DNA of 64,000 nucleotides, taken from NCBI GenBank assembly GCA_019745155.1, contig JAIETM010000001.1:1-64000 (forward strand), written 5' to 3'. The DNA comes from Chitinophagaceae bacterium. GTDB lineage: Bacteria > Bacteroidota > Bacteroidia > Chitinophagales > Chitinophagaceae. Positions 8,057 through 17,268 of this stretch are shown here, piece after piece; position 1 is the stretch's first letter; every line of letters begins with the position of its first letter. The notes beneath the pieces are model-generated. The model did no database searches. It was not told where the DNA came from and saw nothing but the letters and a program-made list of their open reading frames with translations. Both the position numbers and the translations under genes were made by a program.

Positions 8057-11000
8057 ATGAAGTATGCGACTCTACCGCAGAAGAGGCACATTATGCAATT
8101 TTTTGCAGCCGCCTCCCTGCTCTTGATCAGCTTTGCGTTACCAGCGCAGGTTGTGATCAAAGGAAAAGTAACCGACGCCGGAGGCAATGCCTTACCAGGA
8201 GCTTCTGTTACCATTAAAAACACAACAATTGGTGCCGCAGCCGGAACCAACGGTGCTTATCAACTAACAGCTAACTTAAAACCCGGTCAGTACACAATCG
8301 TTTTCTCTTCAGTGGGCTATAAAACACTAGAGAAAAACTTTACTGCCGCTGGTGCTACAAGTGAAGTTGAACTGAATGCCAGCCTGAAAGAAGATGCTTC
8401 TGGCCTTGACGAAGTAGTAGTAACAGGTACTTCTGCCGGTACTACGAAAAAGCAGTTAGGTAGCTATGTAGCAACTGTGAAAGCATCAGATCTGAACAAA
8501 GGTGCTCCTTCTAACGCATTGCAAGCACTACAAGGCAAGACACCAGGTGCTGTTATCACGCAAAACAGTGGTGATCCTGCTGGTGGTTTAAGTGTACGCC
8601 TCAGAGGTGTAAGCTCCGTAAACTCCTCATCAGAACCCTTGTATATTGTAGATGGAGTAATTGTCAACAACAATACACCGAGAGTAACCAACACACAAGG
8701 CAACTATGATGGTGCCAATTTTGTGGGTGTGGTTGGTCAGAACAGAATGGTGGATATTAACCCTGCTGACATTGAGCGTGTTGAAATTTTGAATGGTGCT
8801 GCTGCCGCCGCCATTTACGGTTCAAGAGCCAACAGTGGTGTTATACAAATTTTTACGAAGCGAGGAGCAAGCGGTGCACCACAAGTAAGCTTTAGCACTA
8901 ATGTGATGTTCAGTGGCTTAAGAAAAAGACTGGATGTGAATCAGGCACCAAATAAATTCGGTGGAGCAACTGATGGACCTGGTGCTCAAACGCAAGATAT
9001 CCTTAGCCCGAATCTTGTGAATACAACACCCGTTACACGCTATGATTATCAGGATTTAATTTTCCGAGATGCCATGGGAACAGATAATAATGTATCTGTC
9101 AGTGGCGGTACAGAAAATACCAAGTACTTCTTTTCTGGCTCGTACTTCTACAATCAAGGTATCATCAGAAACACAGACTTCCAACGTTTTAGTTTCAGAA
9201 GTAATATTGACCAAAAAATTACCAAATGGTTGAGTGTAAACATGGGCCTGAACTATGTAAACAGCAGTGCTAATGAAAAGCCTGATGGCAACTCTTTCTT
9301 CAGCCCGATGAACGCAGTTACTATCCTCGGCAATTTCCATGATTTAAAACGTAGAGATGCGTTGGGTAATTTACAAACCATTGGTAACCTTGGACGTGTA
9401 AACCCAATCTCTGTTATTGAAGATTTCAAACAGAAGAATGTAACCAACCGCATCATTACCAATTTTGGCATGAAGTTGAAACCTATGAAAAACCTGTCTG
9501 TTGACTATACCATGGGTATTGATAACTATGCGCAAAATGGTACCACTTTCATGCCGCCATTCAACTACAATGTTAACGCAGCATTCTTCGGTGGTGGTAC
9601 TACTTCTACAGACCCAACATTGAATGGTTATGCCAGTGCCGGCTCTTCAAACTTTTTTGGCATCAACCACGATTTGAATGCAACTTATACAGCAACGATC
9701 AGCAAGAACATCGGTTCTGTTACACAAGTAGGGTTCTCTCAGCAATACGAACGAAATAGTTTCGTCATGCTTCAAGGTCGTGGTCTAGCCCCATTTGTAG
9801 AAACTGTAAATGGTGCAAGTACCATCATCCCAGGTAGTGATTCAAGGTCAGAGCTGTCAATCAATGGTGTGTTTCTACAGCAGAATTTCAAATTCAAAAA
9901 CCAACTGTTTGTTACTGCAGCAATCAGACGTGATGGCTCATCCGTTTTCGGTCCTGAAAAGAGAAATCAGGTATATACCAAGGCTAACGCAGGTTATGTT
10001 TTATCCGAAACTGATTTCTGGCAGAAACTTAACGTAAGCAAGTGGTGGGATCTGGCTAAAGTAAGGGTAGCTTATGGTGAAAGTGGCAACCTTACAGGTA
10101 TTGGTGCTTATGATCGCTTTAACGTATACTCAGCATCATCTTTCAATACCAGAACTGCATTAAACACAAGCAGTACTTTGGCGAATACCAATGTTGGTCC
10201 TGAAAGGCAAAAAGAAATCGAATTTGGTCTTGACTTCGCTTTCCTGAACAACAGAATCAACTTGAATTTAAACGTGTATGATAAGCGTGTGAACGACATG
10301 TTACTCAACCGCTTCATCGCACCATCTGCGGGTTTCTCTACACTGTTGGACAATATCGGCAACCTGAAAAATACTGGTTATGAAATCATGCTTTCTGGCA
10401 CACCTGTGAAGAAAAAGGATTTCAGCTGGACAATTACTGGTATCTATAACAGAAATAGAAACGAGGTATTGAATATTGGCGCATCATTGATTCAGTTTGC
10501 TACCAATGGTGGTGCACCAGTAGCTTTGATCCAAGGACAACCAGTTGGTGTATTTTACGGTACATTCTTTGCAACCGCTCCTGGCGGTAGCTTCTCTAAG
10601 AATAGCATCGGCCTGCCTAATCATAACGGACTGGTGTTAAGCCCTGGCGGTATCCCCAGACAAGCTTACGGTATTCAAAACAGCGTAACCAGTTTCACTC
10701 AACAAAGCTTCCTGCCAGGCGGACCTGCAGGACAAGGCATTCCGGTTGGTACTCCTTTGAGGAAAGTGATCGGCAATCCTAATCCATTGTATACTGCAAC
10801 CTTGATCAACGAATTCACTTACAAGAAATTCAATGTGCGCGTACAGATAGACGCCACCAAGGGTAACGCTGTATTCAATGCAGACTTCAGAACCAGACAA
10901 GGTGTGGGTAATGGTAAAATTGCTGAAATGGAACATCGCGGTCAGCTGCCAAGAGGCTATATCAGTGCATATAATCCGAATGCAGCATTCGCTACTGGTA

Positions 11001-11269
11001 TTTACGGTATTGAAGAGTGGCGCGTTGATGATGGAAGCAATGTGCGCATCCGTGAACTCTCTGTAAGTTATAGTGTAGGTAAACTTGGTAAAATCGTTAG
11101 AGACTTAAGTGTAAACTTCACGGGTAGAAACTTGATCGTATGGACCAAATATATTGGCTATGATCCTGAAGTGAATGCCGGAGGTCAGAGTACTTTATTA
11201 AGAGGTATCGACTTTGGCGCTGTGCCCATTCCGAGAACCCTCAGTTTCGGACTCCAAGCTAAATTTTAA
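8057..11269 (+). CDS. SusC/RagA family TonB-linked outer-membrane protein
   Basis: A 1070-residue TonB-dependent transporter that forms the barrel of a SusCD nutrient-uptake complex. It has a signal peptide ending near A-L-P-A-Q; a carboxypeptidase-regulatory-like domain (V-I-K-G-K-V-T-D-A-G-G through about residue 100); a plug domain with L-Q-G-K-T-P-G-A and the family signature L-Y-I-V-D-G-V; then a large barrel ending in L-Q-A-K-F. The ATG at 8057 is preferred to a TTG two codons earlier. The SusD partner follows after 23 bases. The ligand cannot be inferred because no hydrolase or regulator is adjacent. Confidence 0.95.
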   Translation: MKYATLPQKRHIMQFFAAASLLLISFALPAQVVIKGKVTDAGGNALPGASVTIKNTTIGAAAGTNGAYQLTANLKPGQYTIVFSSVGYKTLEKNFTAAGATSEVELNASLKEDASGLDEVVVTGTSAGTTKKQLGSYVATVKASDLNKGAPSNALQALQGKTPGAVITQNSGDPAGGLSVRLRGVSSVNSSSEPLYIVDGVIVNNNTPRVTNTQGNYDGANFVGVVGQNRMVDINPADIERVEILNGAAAAAIYGSRANSGVIQIFTKRGASGAPQVSFSTNVMFSGLRKRLDVNQAPNKFGGATDGPGAQTQDILSPNLVNTTPVTRYDYQDLIFRDAMGTDNNVSVSGGTENTKYFFSGSYFYNQGIIRNTDFQRFSFRSNIDQKITKWLSVNMGLNYVNSSANEKPDGNSFFSPMNAVTILGNFHDLKRRDALGNLQTIGNLGRVNPISVIEDFKQKNVTNRIITNFGMKLKPMKNLSVDYTMGIDNYAQNGTTFMPPFNYNVNAAFFGGGTTSTDPTLNGYASAGSSNFFGINHDLNATYTATISKNIGSVTQVGFSQQYERNSFVMLQGRGLAPFVETVNGASTIIPGSDSRSELSINGVFLQQNFKFKNQLFVTAAIRRDGSSVFGPEKRNQVYTKANAGYVLSETDFWQKLNVSKWWDLAKVRVAYGESGNLTGIGAYDRFNVYSASSFNTRTALNTSSTLANTNVGPERQKEIEFGLDFAFLNNRINLNLNVYDKRVNDMLLNRFIAPSAGFSTLLDNIGNLKNTGYEIMLSGTPVKKKDFSWTITGIYNRNRNEVLNIGASLIQFATNGGAPVALIQGQPVGVFYGTFFATAPGGSFSKNSIGLPNHNGLVLSPGGIPRQAYGIQNSVTSFTQQSFLPGGPAGQGIPVGTPLRKVIGNPNPLYTATLINEFTYKKFNVRVQIDATKGNAVFNADFRTRQGVGNGKIAEMEHRGQLPRGYISAYNPNAAFATGIYGIEEWRVDDGSNVRIRELSVSYSVGKLGKIVRDLSVNFTGRNLIVWTKYIGYDPEVNAGGQSTLLRGIDFGAVPIPRTLSFGLQAKF

Positions 11270-11292
11270 CCGACACACTTAAACCTTATATC

Positions 11293-12600
11293 ATGAAAAG
11301 AATGAAAAATATATCGACCCTCTTTGGTTTAGGTGCTATTTTACTATTTGCATCTTGTACCAAGGAATATAAGAATCCCAATGCTGCGTCTGAACCAGAT
11401 GTACTCTCATCTCCCAAAGGACTAATGGGTGTTGCAGTTGGTGTTCAACGTACGTATGCTTTAACTGTTCATCCAAGTATGATGAGTGCAGTAGGCCTTA
11501 CAACAGGTGAAACATTTGTTGTAAACGTAGGTAACGTATCAGAAGCAAACCTTGGAAACGGTGGTGCCGCTGTAGATGGCAATAATGGTTTATTAGGTAG
11601 TATCTGGATCAGTAATTGCAAAGCAATCTATGACGCTAACACCGTCATTAATGCTGCTCAAAAACTGAATGATGGAGGCTACAGAAGTGGCTTAATTGCT
11701 TATGCGACTATTTTCAAAGCATTGGCTATCGGTAATCTTAGCTTATTATGGGAAAATATTCCAGACACCGTTGGCTCACCTGTATCTACACCAGCTAGCT
11801 TTATCAATAGAGCAACAGGATACAACAGAGCTGTAGCTGCAATAGATCGCGCTTTGGCCTCAATCAGCGCTGCGCCAATTTCCGCTCAGTTTTTATCCGA
11901 TGCGCCCGCTGGCTTGGATATTGTAAACGCCTTGCAAGCATTAAAAGCCAGATATGCTTTATATGCAGGCAACACAACCACTGCCCTTGCAGCTGCCAAT
12001 GCAGTTGATATTACTAGAACTTCAGTGATGAACTATGAAGCACTGAACCCCAATCCAGTCTTTGTAACTGTTACTTCTTCAAATAACGTATATCAGCCAG
12101 TTGACTCTACGCTGGGTCTACCACTGAGCATACGTCCTGCATTAACTGATGCTCGTGTTCCATTCTATACTACTGTTGCAACATCCGGTGCACCAAGATT
12201 TCGTATGAATGGTTTTTGGAACAGTACAACAAGATCAATTCCAGTTTACTTACCTGATGAAGTTCGCCTAATCAGAGCGGAGTGTCTTCTTCGCCAAGCG
12301 ACTCCAGATTTAACAACCGCGAAAGCCATTATTGACGCAGTACTTCAGCAAACACCAGCACAAGACCCATTAGGCGTTGGTGCCAATATTGCTGCGGGTT
12401 ATACTGGAACAGTTGACGCTGCGAGTATGCTCACTGAAGTGTATAGAAACCGTTGTATTGAACTCTACATGAGTACGAACAAGCTGGAAGATATGCGCAG
12501 ATTCGGCAGACCCAACAGCGAAATGAAACGCCGCAATATGCCTTATCCCTTCCGCGAAAGAGATAATAACCCCAATACACCTGCCGACCCAACCTTCTAA
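11293..12600 (+). CDS. SusD/RagB family outer-membrane lipoprotein
   Basis: A 435-residue surface lipoprotein that acts as the lid of the SusC channel. Lipobox L-L-F-A-S-C lies near residue 22. The C-terminal part contains the typical SusD stretch with L-P-D-E-V-R-L-I-R-A-E-C-L-L-R and Y-R-N-R-C-I-E-L-Y followed by L-E-D-M-R-R-F-G-R. It is somewhat shorter than classical SusD (about 500-550) and rich in Ala/Asn/Thr. It is the last gene of the susCD unit and is followed by a strong bidirectional terminator. Confidence 0.92.
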   Translation: MKRMKNISTLFGLGAILLFASCTKEYKNPNAASEPDVLSSPKGLMGVAVGVQRTYALTVHPSMMSAVGLTTGETFVVNVGNVSEANLGNGGAAVDGNNGLLGSIWISNCKAIYDANTVINAAQKLNDGGYRSGLIAYATIFKALAIGNLSLLWENIPDTVGSPVSTPASFINRATGYNRAVAAIDRALASISAAPISAQFLSDAPAGLDIVNALQALKARYALYAGNTTTALAAANAVDITRTSVMNYEALNPNPVFVTVTSSNNVYQPVDSTLGLPLSIRPALTDARVPFYTTVATSGAPRFRMNGFWNSTTRSIPVYLPDEVRLIRAECLLRQATPDLTTAKAIIDAVLQQTPAQDPLGVGANIAAGYTGTVDAASMLTEVYRNRCIELYMSTNKLEDMRRFGRPNSEMKRRNMPYPFRERDNNPNTPADPTF

Positions 12601-12625
12601 CTTTCGTTAGTTATTTGGGATGGTA

Positions 12626-12651
12626 AAGAGGCGCTCGTTTGAGCGCCTCTT
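12626..12651. terminator. Bidirectional intrinsic terminator between susD and the convergent SRPBCC gene
   Basis: An 11-bp perfect inverted repeat, AAGAGGCGCTC (12626-12636) and GAGCGCCTCTT (12641-12651), with a GTTT loop. T-rich sequence follows on both strands. It serves the susD end on + and the SRPBCC/permease operon on -. Confidence 0.85.
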
Positions 12652-12654
12652 GTT

Positions 12655-13137
12655 TTATTGTTCAGTAACAGATTTTAGTGTACTAAGATTCTGTTCCATC
12701 ATGACACCTAGAATCTTATCATTCATCATAGAACCTAATCGCTCCCAAGGCATCCAGCCAATATGCTGTTCAAACTGCCATTGTACTGTGGTAATACTCC
12801 CTAAAGGAATGATACGCATCGTACTCGTCTGCGGCGAACCACTTCTACCCGTCCAAAGCGTAACATAGGTAGTGTCATTCTGCAACTGCATCGTTACACG
12901 ATTGTTACCAATCTGCGCATCTGCTGCATTAAAGACATGCACACTGGTATCACCCATACCGGCTACCCAAGTTTTCCAACGATCGATACCATGGGTAAAC
13001 TGTCTTACTTTTTCCGGCGCTGCAGCTATATCTACTGCACGAGAAACAATTACACGAGAAGGCAATAACAAACCAATAGCTGTTGCCAACGCAAAAAGTA
13101 TCACAGCACTAATCAAAGCAAATCTGATCAAACGCAT
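12655..13137 (-). CDS. SRPBCC (START/Bet v 1-like) protein with N-terminal membrane anchor
   Basis: A 160-residue protein. Residues 5-25 form a hydrophobic helix. The rest begins V-S-R-A-V-D-I-A-A-A-P-E-K-V-R-Q-F and includes W-K-T-W and G-W-M-P-W-E-R-L, the pattern of polyketide-cyclase/SRPBCC ligand-binding folds. The ligand is unknown. It starts one base after the stop of the ABC-2 permease gene, so the two are almost certainly co-transcribed. Confidence 0.75.
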   Translation of the reverse strand: MRLIRFALISAVILFALATAIGLLLPSRVIVSRAVDIAAAPEKVRQFTHGIDRWKTWVAGMGDTSVHVFNAADAQIGNNRVTMQLQNDTTYVTLWTGRSGSPQTSTMRIIPLGSITTVQWQFEQHIGWMPWERLGSMMNDKILGVMMEQNLSTLKSVTEQ

Positions 13138-13138
13138 C

Positions 13139-14245
13139 TTATTCCCATTTAAAGGTTTTCACTGCAACCGCATATACCACTACTATCCAAGCACCCAATA
13201 TGGCCAACTCCTGCCAGCAACTCCATAAACTAGCACCCTCAAAAGCAATATTGCGCATGGCATTATTGAAATGCGTTAACGGTAATACTTTACAGATGGG
13301 TTGTAACCAAGAAGGAAAACTCTCAATAGAAAAGAAAGTACCTGCCAACAAAAACTGAGGCAAGGTAATGAGGTTAGCAAAAGGCGGGATAGTGCTTTCA
13401 TTCTTAGCCAATCCGCTTACGATAAAACCAAACCCCATGAATAGAATGAGCGCGTAAAAGCTCAGGAACATAATCTCTAGAAAAGTGATCCATCCATGCA
13501 CCAGTGTAAACTTGAACGCGAAATGTCCAACACCGATGATGATGATGGAAGTGATCATTTGGAAAGTAACGCGACTTAAAGCTTCCCCTAAAACAATGTA
13601 TGCACGTCTGATTGGTGTTGCATAAAAACGCTTCAACACCAATTGCTGACGTAGGTTAAAGAATAGAAATGCTACCCCAAAGACACCTGCACTTAGTAAA
13701 GAAAAACCCAACTGTCCCGGCAATATAAAATCAATGGTACGATATACTCGTCCGGGTATCTTAACAATATCCTTATTAATTGTTGCAATAGTTGGTGCAG
13801 GATCAAACATGGATTTGTCCACCCCAGAAATAATTGCACCCAAAATAGATTGTAACACCTGCAAGTTCTGCGGGTTTACGGCTTCAGAACTTTTCAAGTC
13901 GATGATGTATGCAGGATTGCGCTGACCAGTACGGCGAATATTGATGACTGCCGTAATTCTACCCTTTTCTAAGTCTTCCTGCAAAGCCTGGGGTGTTTTA
14001 GTACGGATATTCAATCCGGGCACCTGCTTCATAGCTGCATACACAGGATTGATGGTATCCGATTGCGCATCGAATGCCACACTTAATGATACTTTACCTC
14101 CACCACCAATAAAACCGAAAACAAGAATAAAGATGAGTGGAAAACCGATGCTAAATACCACAGAAGACGGACTTCTGAAAACAGCACGTAAGCTGGCTTT
14201 GGAAATGGCCAGCATGGCTTTTAACTGACTGTATTGCGGTTGCAT
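13139..14245 (-). CDS. ABC-2 type transporter permease
   Basis: A 368-residue membrane protein with an N-terminal TM helix (about 26-47) containing G-F-P-L-I-F-I-L-V-F-G-F, a periplasmic loop of about 120 residues, then five TM helices in the C-terminal half, the layout of YhhJ/NodJ-like ABC-2 permeases. It would export a lipid, polysaccharide or drug with a partner ATPase, but no ATPase is encoded next to it. The ATG at 14245 has an exact TAnnTTTG box four bases upstream. Confidence 0.85.
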   Translation of the reverse strand: MQPQYSQLKAMLAISKASLRAVFRSPSSVVFSIGFPLIFILVFGFIGGGGKVSLSVAFDAQSDTINPVYAAMKQVPGLNIRTKTPQALQEDLEKGRITAVINIRRTGQRNPAYIIDLKSSEAVNPQNLQVLQSILGAIISGVDKSMFDPAPTIATINKDIVKIPGRVYRTIDFILPGQLGFSLLSAGVFGVAFLFFNLRQQLVLKRFYATPIRRAYIVLGEALSRVTFQMITSIIIIGVGHFAFKFTLVHGWITFLEIMFLSFYALILFMGFGFIVSGLAKNESTIPPFANLITLPQFLLAGTFFSIESFPSWLQPICKVLPLTHFNNAMRNIAFEGASLWSCWQELAILGAWIVVVYAVAVKTFKWE

Positions 14246-14249
14246 GAGG

Positions 14250-14257
14250 CAAATCTA
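14250..14257 (-). promoter_or_regulatory. Promoter -7 element (TAGATTTG) of the ABC-2 permease operon
   Basis: An exact TAnnTTTG match on the minus strand, separated by four bases (CCTC) from the ATG at 14245, giving a predicted leaderless mRNA. Confidence 0.5.
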
Positions 14258-14284
14258 CTGTTTATGCCATGCCCAGCAAAAGGA

Positions 14285-16051
14285 TCAGAAGCGCAGCTGA
14301 ATGTTGTAAGGCAAACGGGCTTGTGTTACGCCCACCATTTCTTGTACTTTTTTCCATTCCTTCAGCAATTTGTATTGGTCTTCGCCAATTTCCTCACGAA
14401 TGGCTTTGGCCTTGGTGTTTTGCTGGAATGATTTAAAGATTTGATCAAACACATTGATCTTATCAGGATAAGTTCTGATTTGATAAGAGCTGGTCTTAGC
14501 CATTTTTGCAGCAGAAGCAATAGCATCCTGCAGCGTACCATTTCTATCCACCAAGCCAATCTTTGTAGCAGCAGCCCCTGTCCAAACCCTACCCTGCGCA
14601 ATGCTATCCACATACTCAACAGATAGCTTTCTACCACCAGCTACGCGTGTTTTGAATGTGTGGTAAATAGAGTCAATACTATTTTGAACAAATCGCTTCT
14701 CCATCTCAGTAAGCGGGCGATCAATACTGCCCATATCCGCATAAGGTGCAGTCTTAACACCATCACCAGTGATACCTAATTTGTTTTTCAAGAATGCCTG
14801 CATATTGGGAATGATTCCAAACACACCGATAGAACCAGTTAAGGTACTTGGGTTCGCAAATACAGAATCTGCAGCGCATGCAATATAATAACCGCCGGAA
14901 GCTGCATAATCACCCATACTGACGATAACAGGCTTCTTCTTTTTGATTAAAGTAATCTCACGCCAAATCACATCACTCGCCAAAGCACTGCCACCGGGAG
15001 AATTCACACGGAACACTACCGCTTTGATGCCATCGTCTAGGCGAATCTTTCTCAACAATGTGCGGAAACGATCACTCGCAATCACACGGTCGTCTTCCGA
15101 CTTACCATCAACAATATCACCATCAGCATACACTAGTGCAATTTTATCAGTGCCGCTATAAGGATTATAGCTCACCGCTTTGGCATAATCTGCAAAAGAC
15201 ACAAAATTGATGCGCTCATTGTCCAACTTCAGCTTATTGCTTAATGCAGTCTTTACTTCATCATCATACTTCACGCCATCTATCAACTGATATTTTACTG
15301 CATCATGCGCCGATTGTACCACACCTGTAACAGCTAGCTTACGCAAAATTGCCGTATCCATTTTTCTGCCATCAGCAGCTGCTTGCAGAAAACGGCCATA
15401 CATATCATTCAGAAAAGCCAAAGTCTGTACCTTATTGGCATCGGTCATTTTGTATTCGCGGAAAGGCTCAGTAGCACTCTTGAATTTACCTGCATAGAAT
15501 ATTTGTGGTTCTATCTCCAGCTTTTCCAATGTGCCTTTGAAGAAAAGTAAATTGGCAGAGAAACCAGACCACTCTAATCCACCTTGTGGGTGACAATAAA
15601 TTTTATCTGCTACTGCAGCCACATAGTATGCGCTTTGTGCGATGGTCTCTGAATAGGCATAAATGAATTTCTTACTCTTCTTAAAATTCAGCAATGCCTG
15701 ACGCAGTTCCTCAGATGCAGCCATTGAATTGCCATTAGACCCACATTTGATATAGATACCTTTTACCTGATCATCCTTTGCCGCATAATTCACCATTTGT
15801 ACCATATCTAACAATGCAGGCGTATGCTCAACATCTGAATCTGCAAACTCCTCAAAAGGATCTTCCATATCCTGTTCACGGAATTCTTTTGACAGATCTA
15901 AGACCAATACCGCATTACTACCGATAGTGGTTGTTTTCTCTGTTGAAGAAGCCAGACTTCCAAACAGGAAGAAAAAGAAACCAAAAATCAGTGTGGTGAA
16001 CACGATCATCGCCAGCAAGGCGGCAAAAAAAGATTTGAAAAAACTCTTCAT
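14285..16051 (-). CDS. sppA: Signal peptide peptidase SppA, 67K type
   Basis: A 588-residue membrane-anchored serine protease that degrades cleaved signal peptides in the periplasm. An N-terminal TM helix (about 5-32) precedes two tandem ClpP-like domains. The Ser-Lys dyad is visible: K150 in V-A-A-V-A-D-K-I-Y and S385 in D-Y-A-A-S-G-G-Y-Y-I. The frame is open further upstream to 16225, but that part overlaps the divergent folK gene and is not protein-like. The ATG at 16051 begins the classic M-K-S-F-F-K-S-F-F and has a well-placed promoter. Confidence 0.93.
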   Translation of the reverse strand: MKSFFKSFFAALLAMIVFTTLIFGFFFFLFGSLASSTEKTTTIGSNAVLVLDLSKEFREQDMEDPFEEFADSDVEHTPALLDMVQMVNYAAKDDQVKGIYIKCGSNGNSMAASEELRQALLNFKKSKKFIYAYSETIAQSAYYVAAVADKIYCHPQGGLEWSGFSANLLFFKGTLEKLEIEPQIFYAGKFKSATEPFREYKMTDANKVQTLAFLNDMYGRFLQAAADGRKMDTAILRKLAVTGVVQSAHDAVKYQLIDGVKYDDEVKTALSNKLKLDNERINFVSFADYAKAVSYNPYSGTDKIALVYADGDIVDGKSEDDRVIASDRFRTLLRKIRLDDGIKAVVFRVNSPGGSALASDVIWREITLIKKKKPVIVSMGDYAASGGYYIACAADSVFANPSTLTGSIGVFGIIPNMQAFLKNKLGITGDGVKTAPYADMGSIDRPLTEMEKRFVQNSIDSIYHTFKTRVAGGRKLSVEYVDSIAQGRVWTGAAATKIGLVDRNGTLQDAIASAAKMAKTSSYQIRTYPDKINVFDQIFKSFQQNTKAKAIREEIGEDQYKLLKEWKKVQEMVGVTQARLPYNIQLRF

Positions 16052-16074
16052 AGTTGCTTTATACAGGATGAAAG

Positions 16075-16106
16075 TAAAGATATTTGGCCCCTTTAGCACA
16101 CCCAAA
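16075..16106 (-). promoter_or_regulatory. sppA promoter
   Basis: On the minus strand, TTTG (complement of 16103-16106), a 20-base spacer and TATCTTTA (16075-16082), one mismatch from TAnnTTTG. The spacing is within the Bacteroidota -33/-7 range. The box lies about 23 bases before the sppA ATG and supports the shorter sppA start. Confidence 0.5.
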
Positions 16107-16109
16107 CGT

Positions 16110-16607
16110 ATGAACAGGGCATATCTACTGACAGGCGGCAATTTAGGTAAGAGATGGGATAACCTGCTAACCGCGTTTAAACATATCGGCGATAGATGCG
16201 GGAAAATTGTGTCACAATCGGTCATTTACGAGACTGCCGCCTGGGGTAAGCAGGATCAACAGGCATTTCTTAATCAGGTACTGATTGTTGAAACCAGTTT
16301 ATCCCCCGAAACACTCATGCAAACCTTGTTGGATATAGAACAGACCATGGGTCGTGTACGAGAGGAAAAATTTGGCCCGCGCATCATCGATATTGACATA
16401 TTGTTTATTGATGATATGATACTGGACGCACCCATTTTGCAGCTGCCTCATCCTGCCATTGCGGAAAGACGCTTTGTATTAGTGCCTTTACAGGAATTAG
16501 CACCCAATTTCATTCACCCCGTTTATCAACAAACGATCAGTGATTTACTGGCGGCTTGTCCCGACCGCTTAGATGTGAAAAAGTTTTCTCCGCCTACGCA
16601 GATTTGA
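16110..16607 (+). CDS. folK: 2-amino-4-hydroxy-6-hydroxymethyldihydropteridine diphosphokinase
   Basis: A 165-residue HPPK of folate synthesis that transfers diphosphate from ATP to 6-hydroxymethyl-7,8-dihydropterin. Recognised from the N-terminal Y-L-L-T-G-G-N-L-G and the signature F-G-P-R-I-I-D-I-D-I-L-F-I-D containing the metal-binding aspartates, followed by L-P-H-P. The ATG at 16110 starts the family's usual N-terminus. The open frame upstream overlaps sppA antisense and is rejected. The gene is divergent from sppA. Confidence 0.95.
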   Translation: MNRAYLLTGGNLGKRWDNLLTAFKHIGDRCGKIVSQSVIYETAAWGKQDQQAFLNQVLIVETSLSPETLMQTLLDIEQTMGRVREEKFGPRIIDIDILFIDDMILDAPILQLPHPAIAERRFVLVPLQELAPNFIHPVYQQTISDLLAACPDRLDVKKFSPPTQI

Positions 16608-16611
16608 CGGC

Positions 16612-16619
16612 TATTTTTG
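16612..16619 (+). promoter_or_regulatory. Promoter -7 element (TATTTTTG) of the deoxynucleoside kinase gene
   Basis: An exact TAnnTTTG match just after the folK stop and 16 bases before the ATG at 16636. The kinase can therefore be transcribed independently of folK. Confidence 0.45.
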
Positions 16620-16635
16620 AGCCCGAAGCAGCAAG

Positions 16636-17268
16636 ATGAAACATCACTTTATTACTGTAGAAGGGAATATTGGCGCCGGTAAGACTACACTCACACATCT
16701 GCTGGCCAAACATTTTAATGCCAGAATCATTCTGGAAGAATTTGCAGACAATCCTTTTCTGCCCAAGTTTTACGAAAATCCCCAACAATACGCTTTTCCA
16801 TTAGAATTATTCTTCATGGCAGAGCGCTACAAACAGCTGAAAGACATGATTCATACCAAGGACATGTTTCAAAGCATTACCATCTCTGATTATCTGTTTA
16901 CCAAATGTTTGCTTTTCGCGAAAGTAAACTTGCCTGAAGAAGAGTTCAGACTCTATCAGAAACTCTTTGATATCATTCACCAACAGTTGGTTTTTCCAGA
17001 CATTCTAATCTACCTGCATGCGCCAGTGCACAAATTGCAGCAGAATATCAGAAAGCGTAACAGAGAGTATGAACAATCCATTCCTGATGAGTATCTCTAC
17101 AATATTCAGGAAACTTATACCAGCTACATTAAGCAACACAATATCAAAACCATTTTCATTGATGCCAGCAATGCTGATTTTTTGGGCAATGAAAAGCACC
17201 TGCAAGTAGTGTTGGATGCTTTGGATAAGGACTACGATGAAGGCCAGCACTATTTTACCCTACCCTGA
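16636..17268 (+). CDS. Deoxynucleoside kinase (dNK/dCK-dGK family)
   Basis: A 210-residue nucleotide-salvage enzyme. The P-loop G-N-I-G-A-G-K-T is at residues 10-17; the L-E-E-F region follows; the ERS-like stretch is M-A-E-R-Y-K; and the lid arginines are in I-R-K-R-N-R-E-Y-E. It phosphorylates deoxyadenosine, deoxyguanosine or deoxycytidine; specificity cannot be assigned by eye. The stop TGA overlaps the next ATG (TGATG), so the MFS gene is translationally coupled. Confidence 0.9.
   Translation: MKHHFITVEGNIGAGKTTLTHLLAKHFNARIILEEFADNPFLPKFYENPQQYAFPLELFFMAERYKQLKDMIHTKDMFQSITISDYLFTKCLLFAKVNLPEEEFRLYQKLFDIIHQQLVFPDILIYLHAPVHKLQQNIRKRNREYEQSIPDEYLYNIQETYTSYIKQHNIKTIFIDASNADFLGNEKHLQVVLDALDKDYDEGQHYFTLP

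Noticed and set aside
16052-16225. N-terminal extension of SppA
   Set aside because: It overlaps folK antisense, lies upstream of a good promoter and is not conserved-looking.
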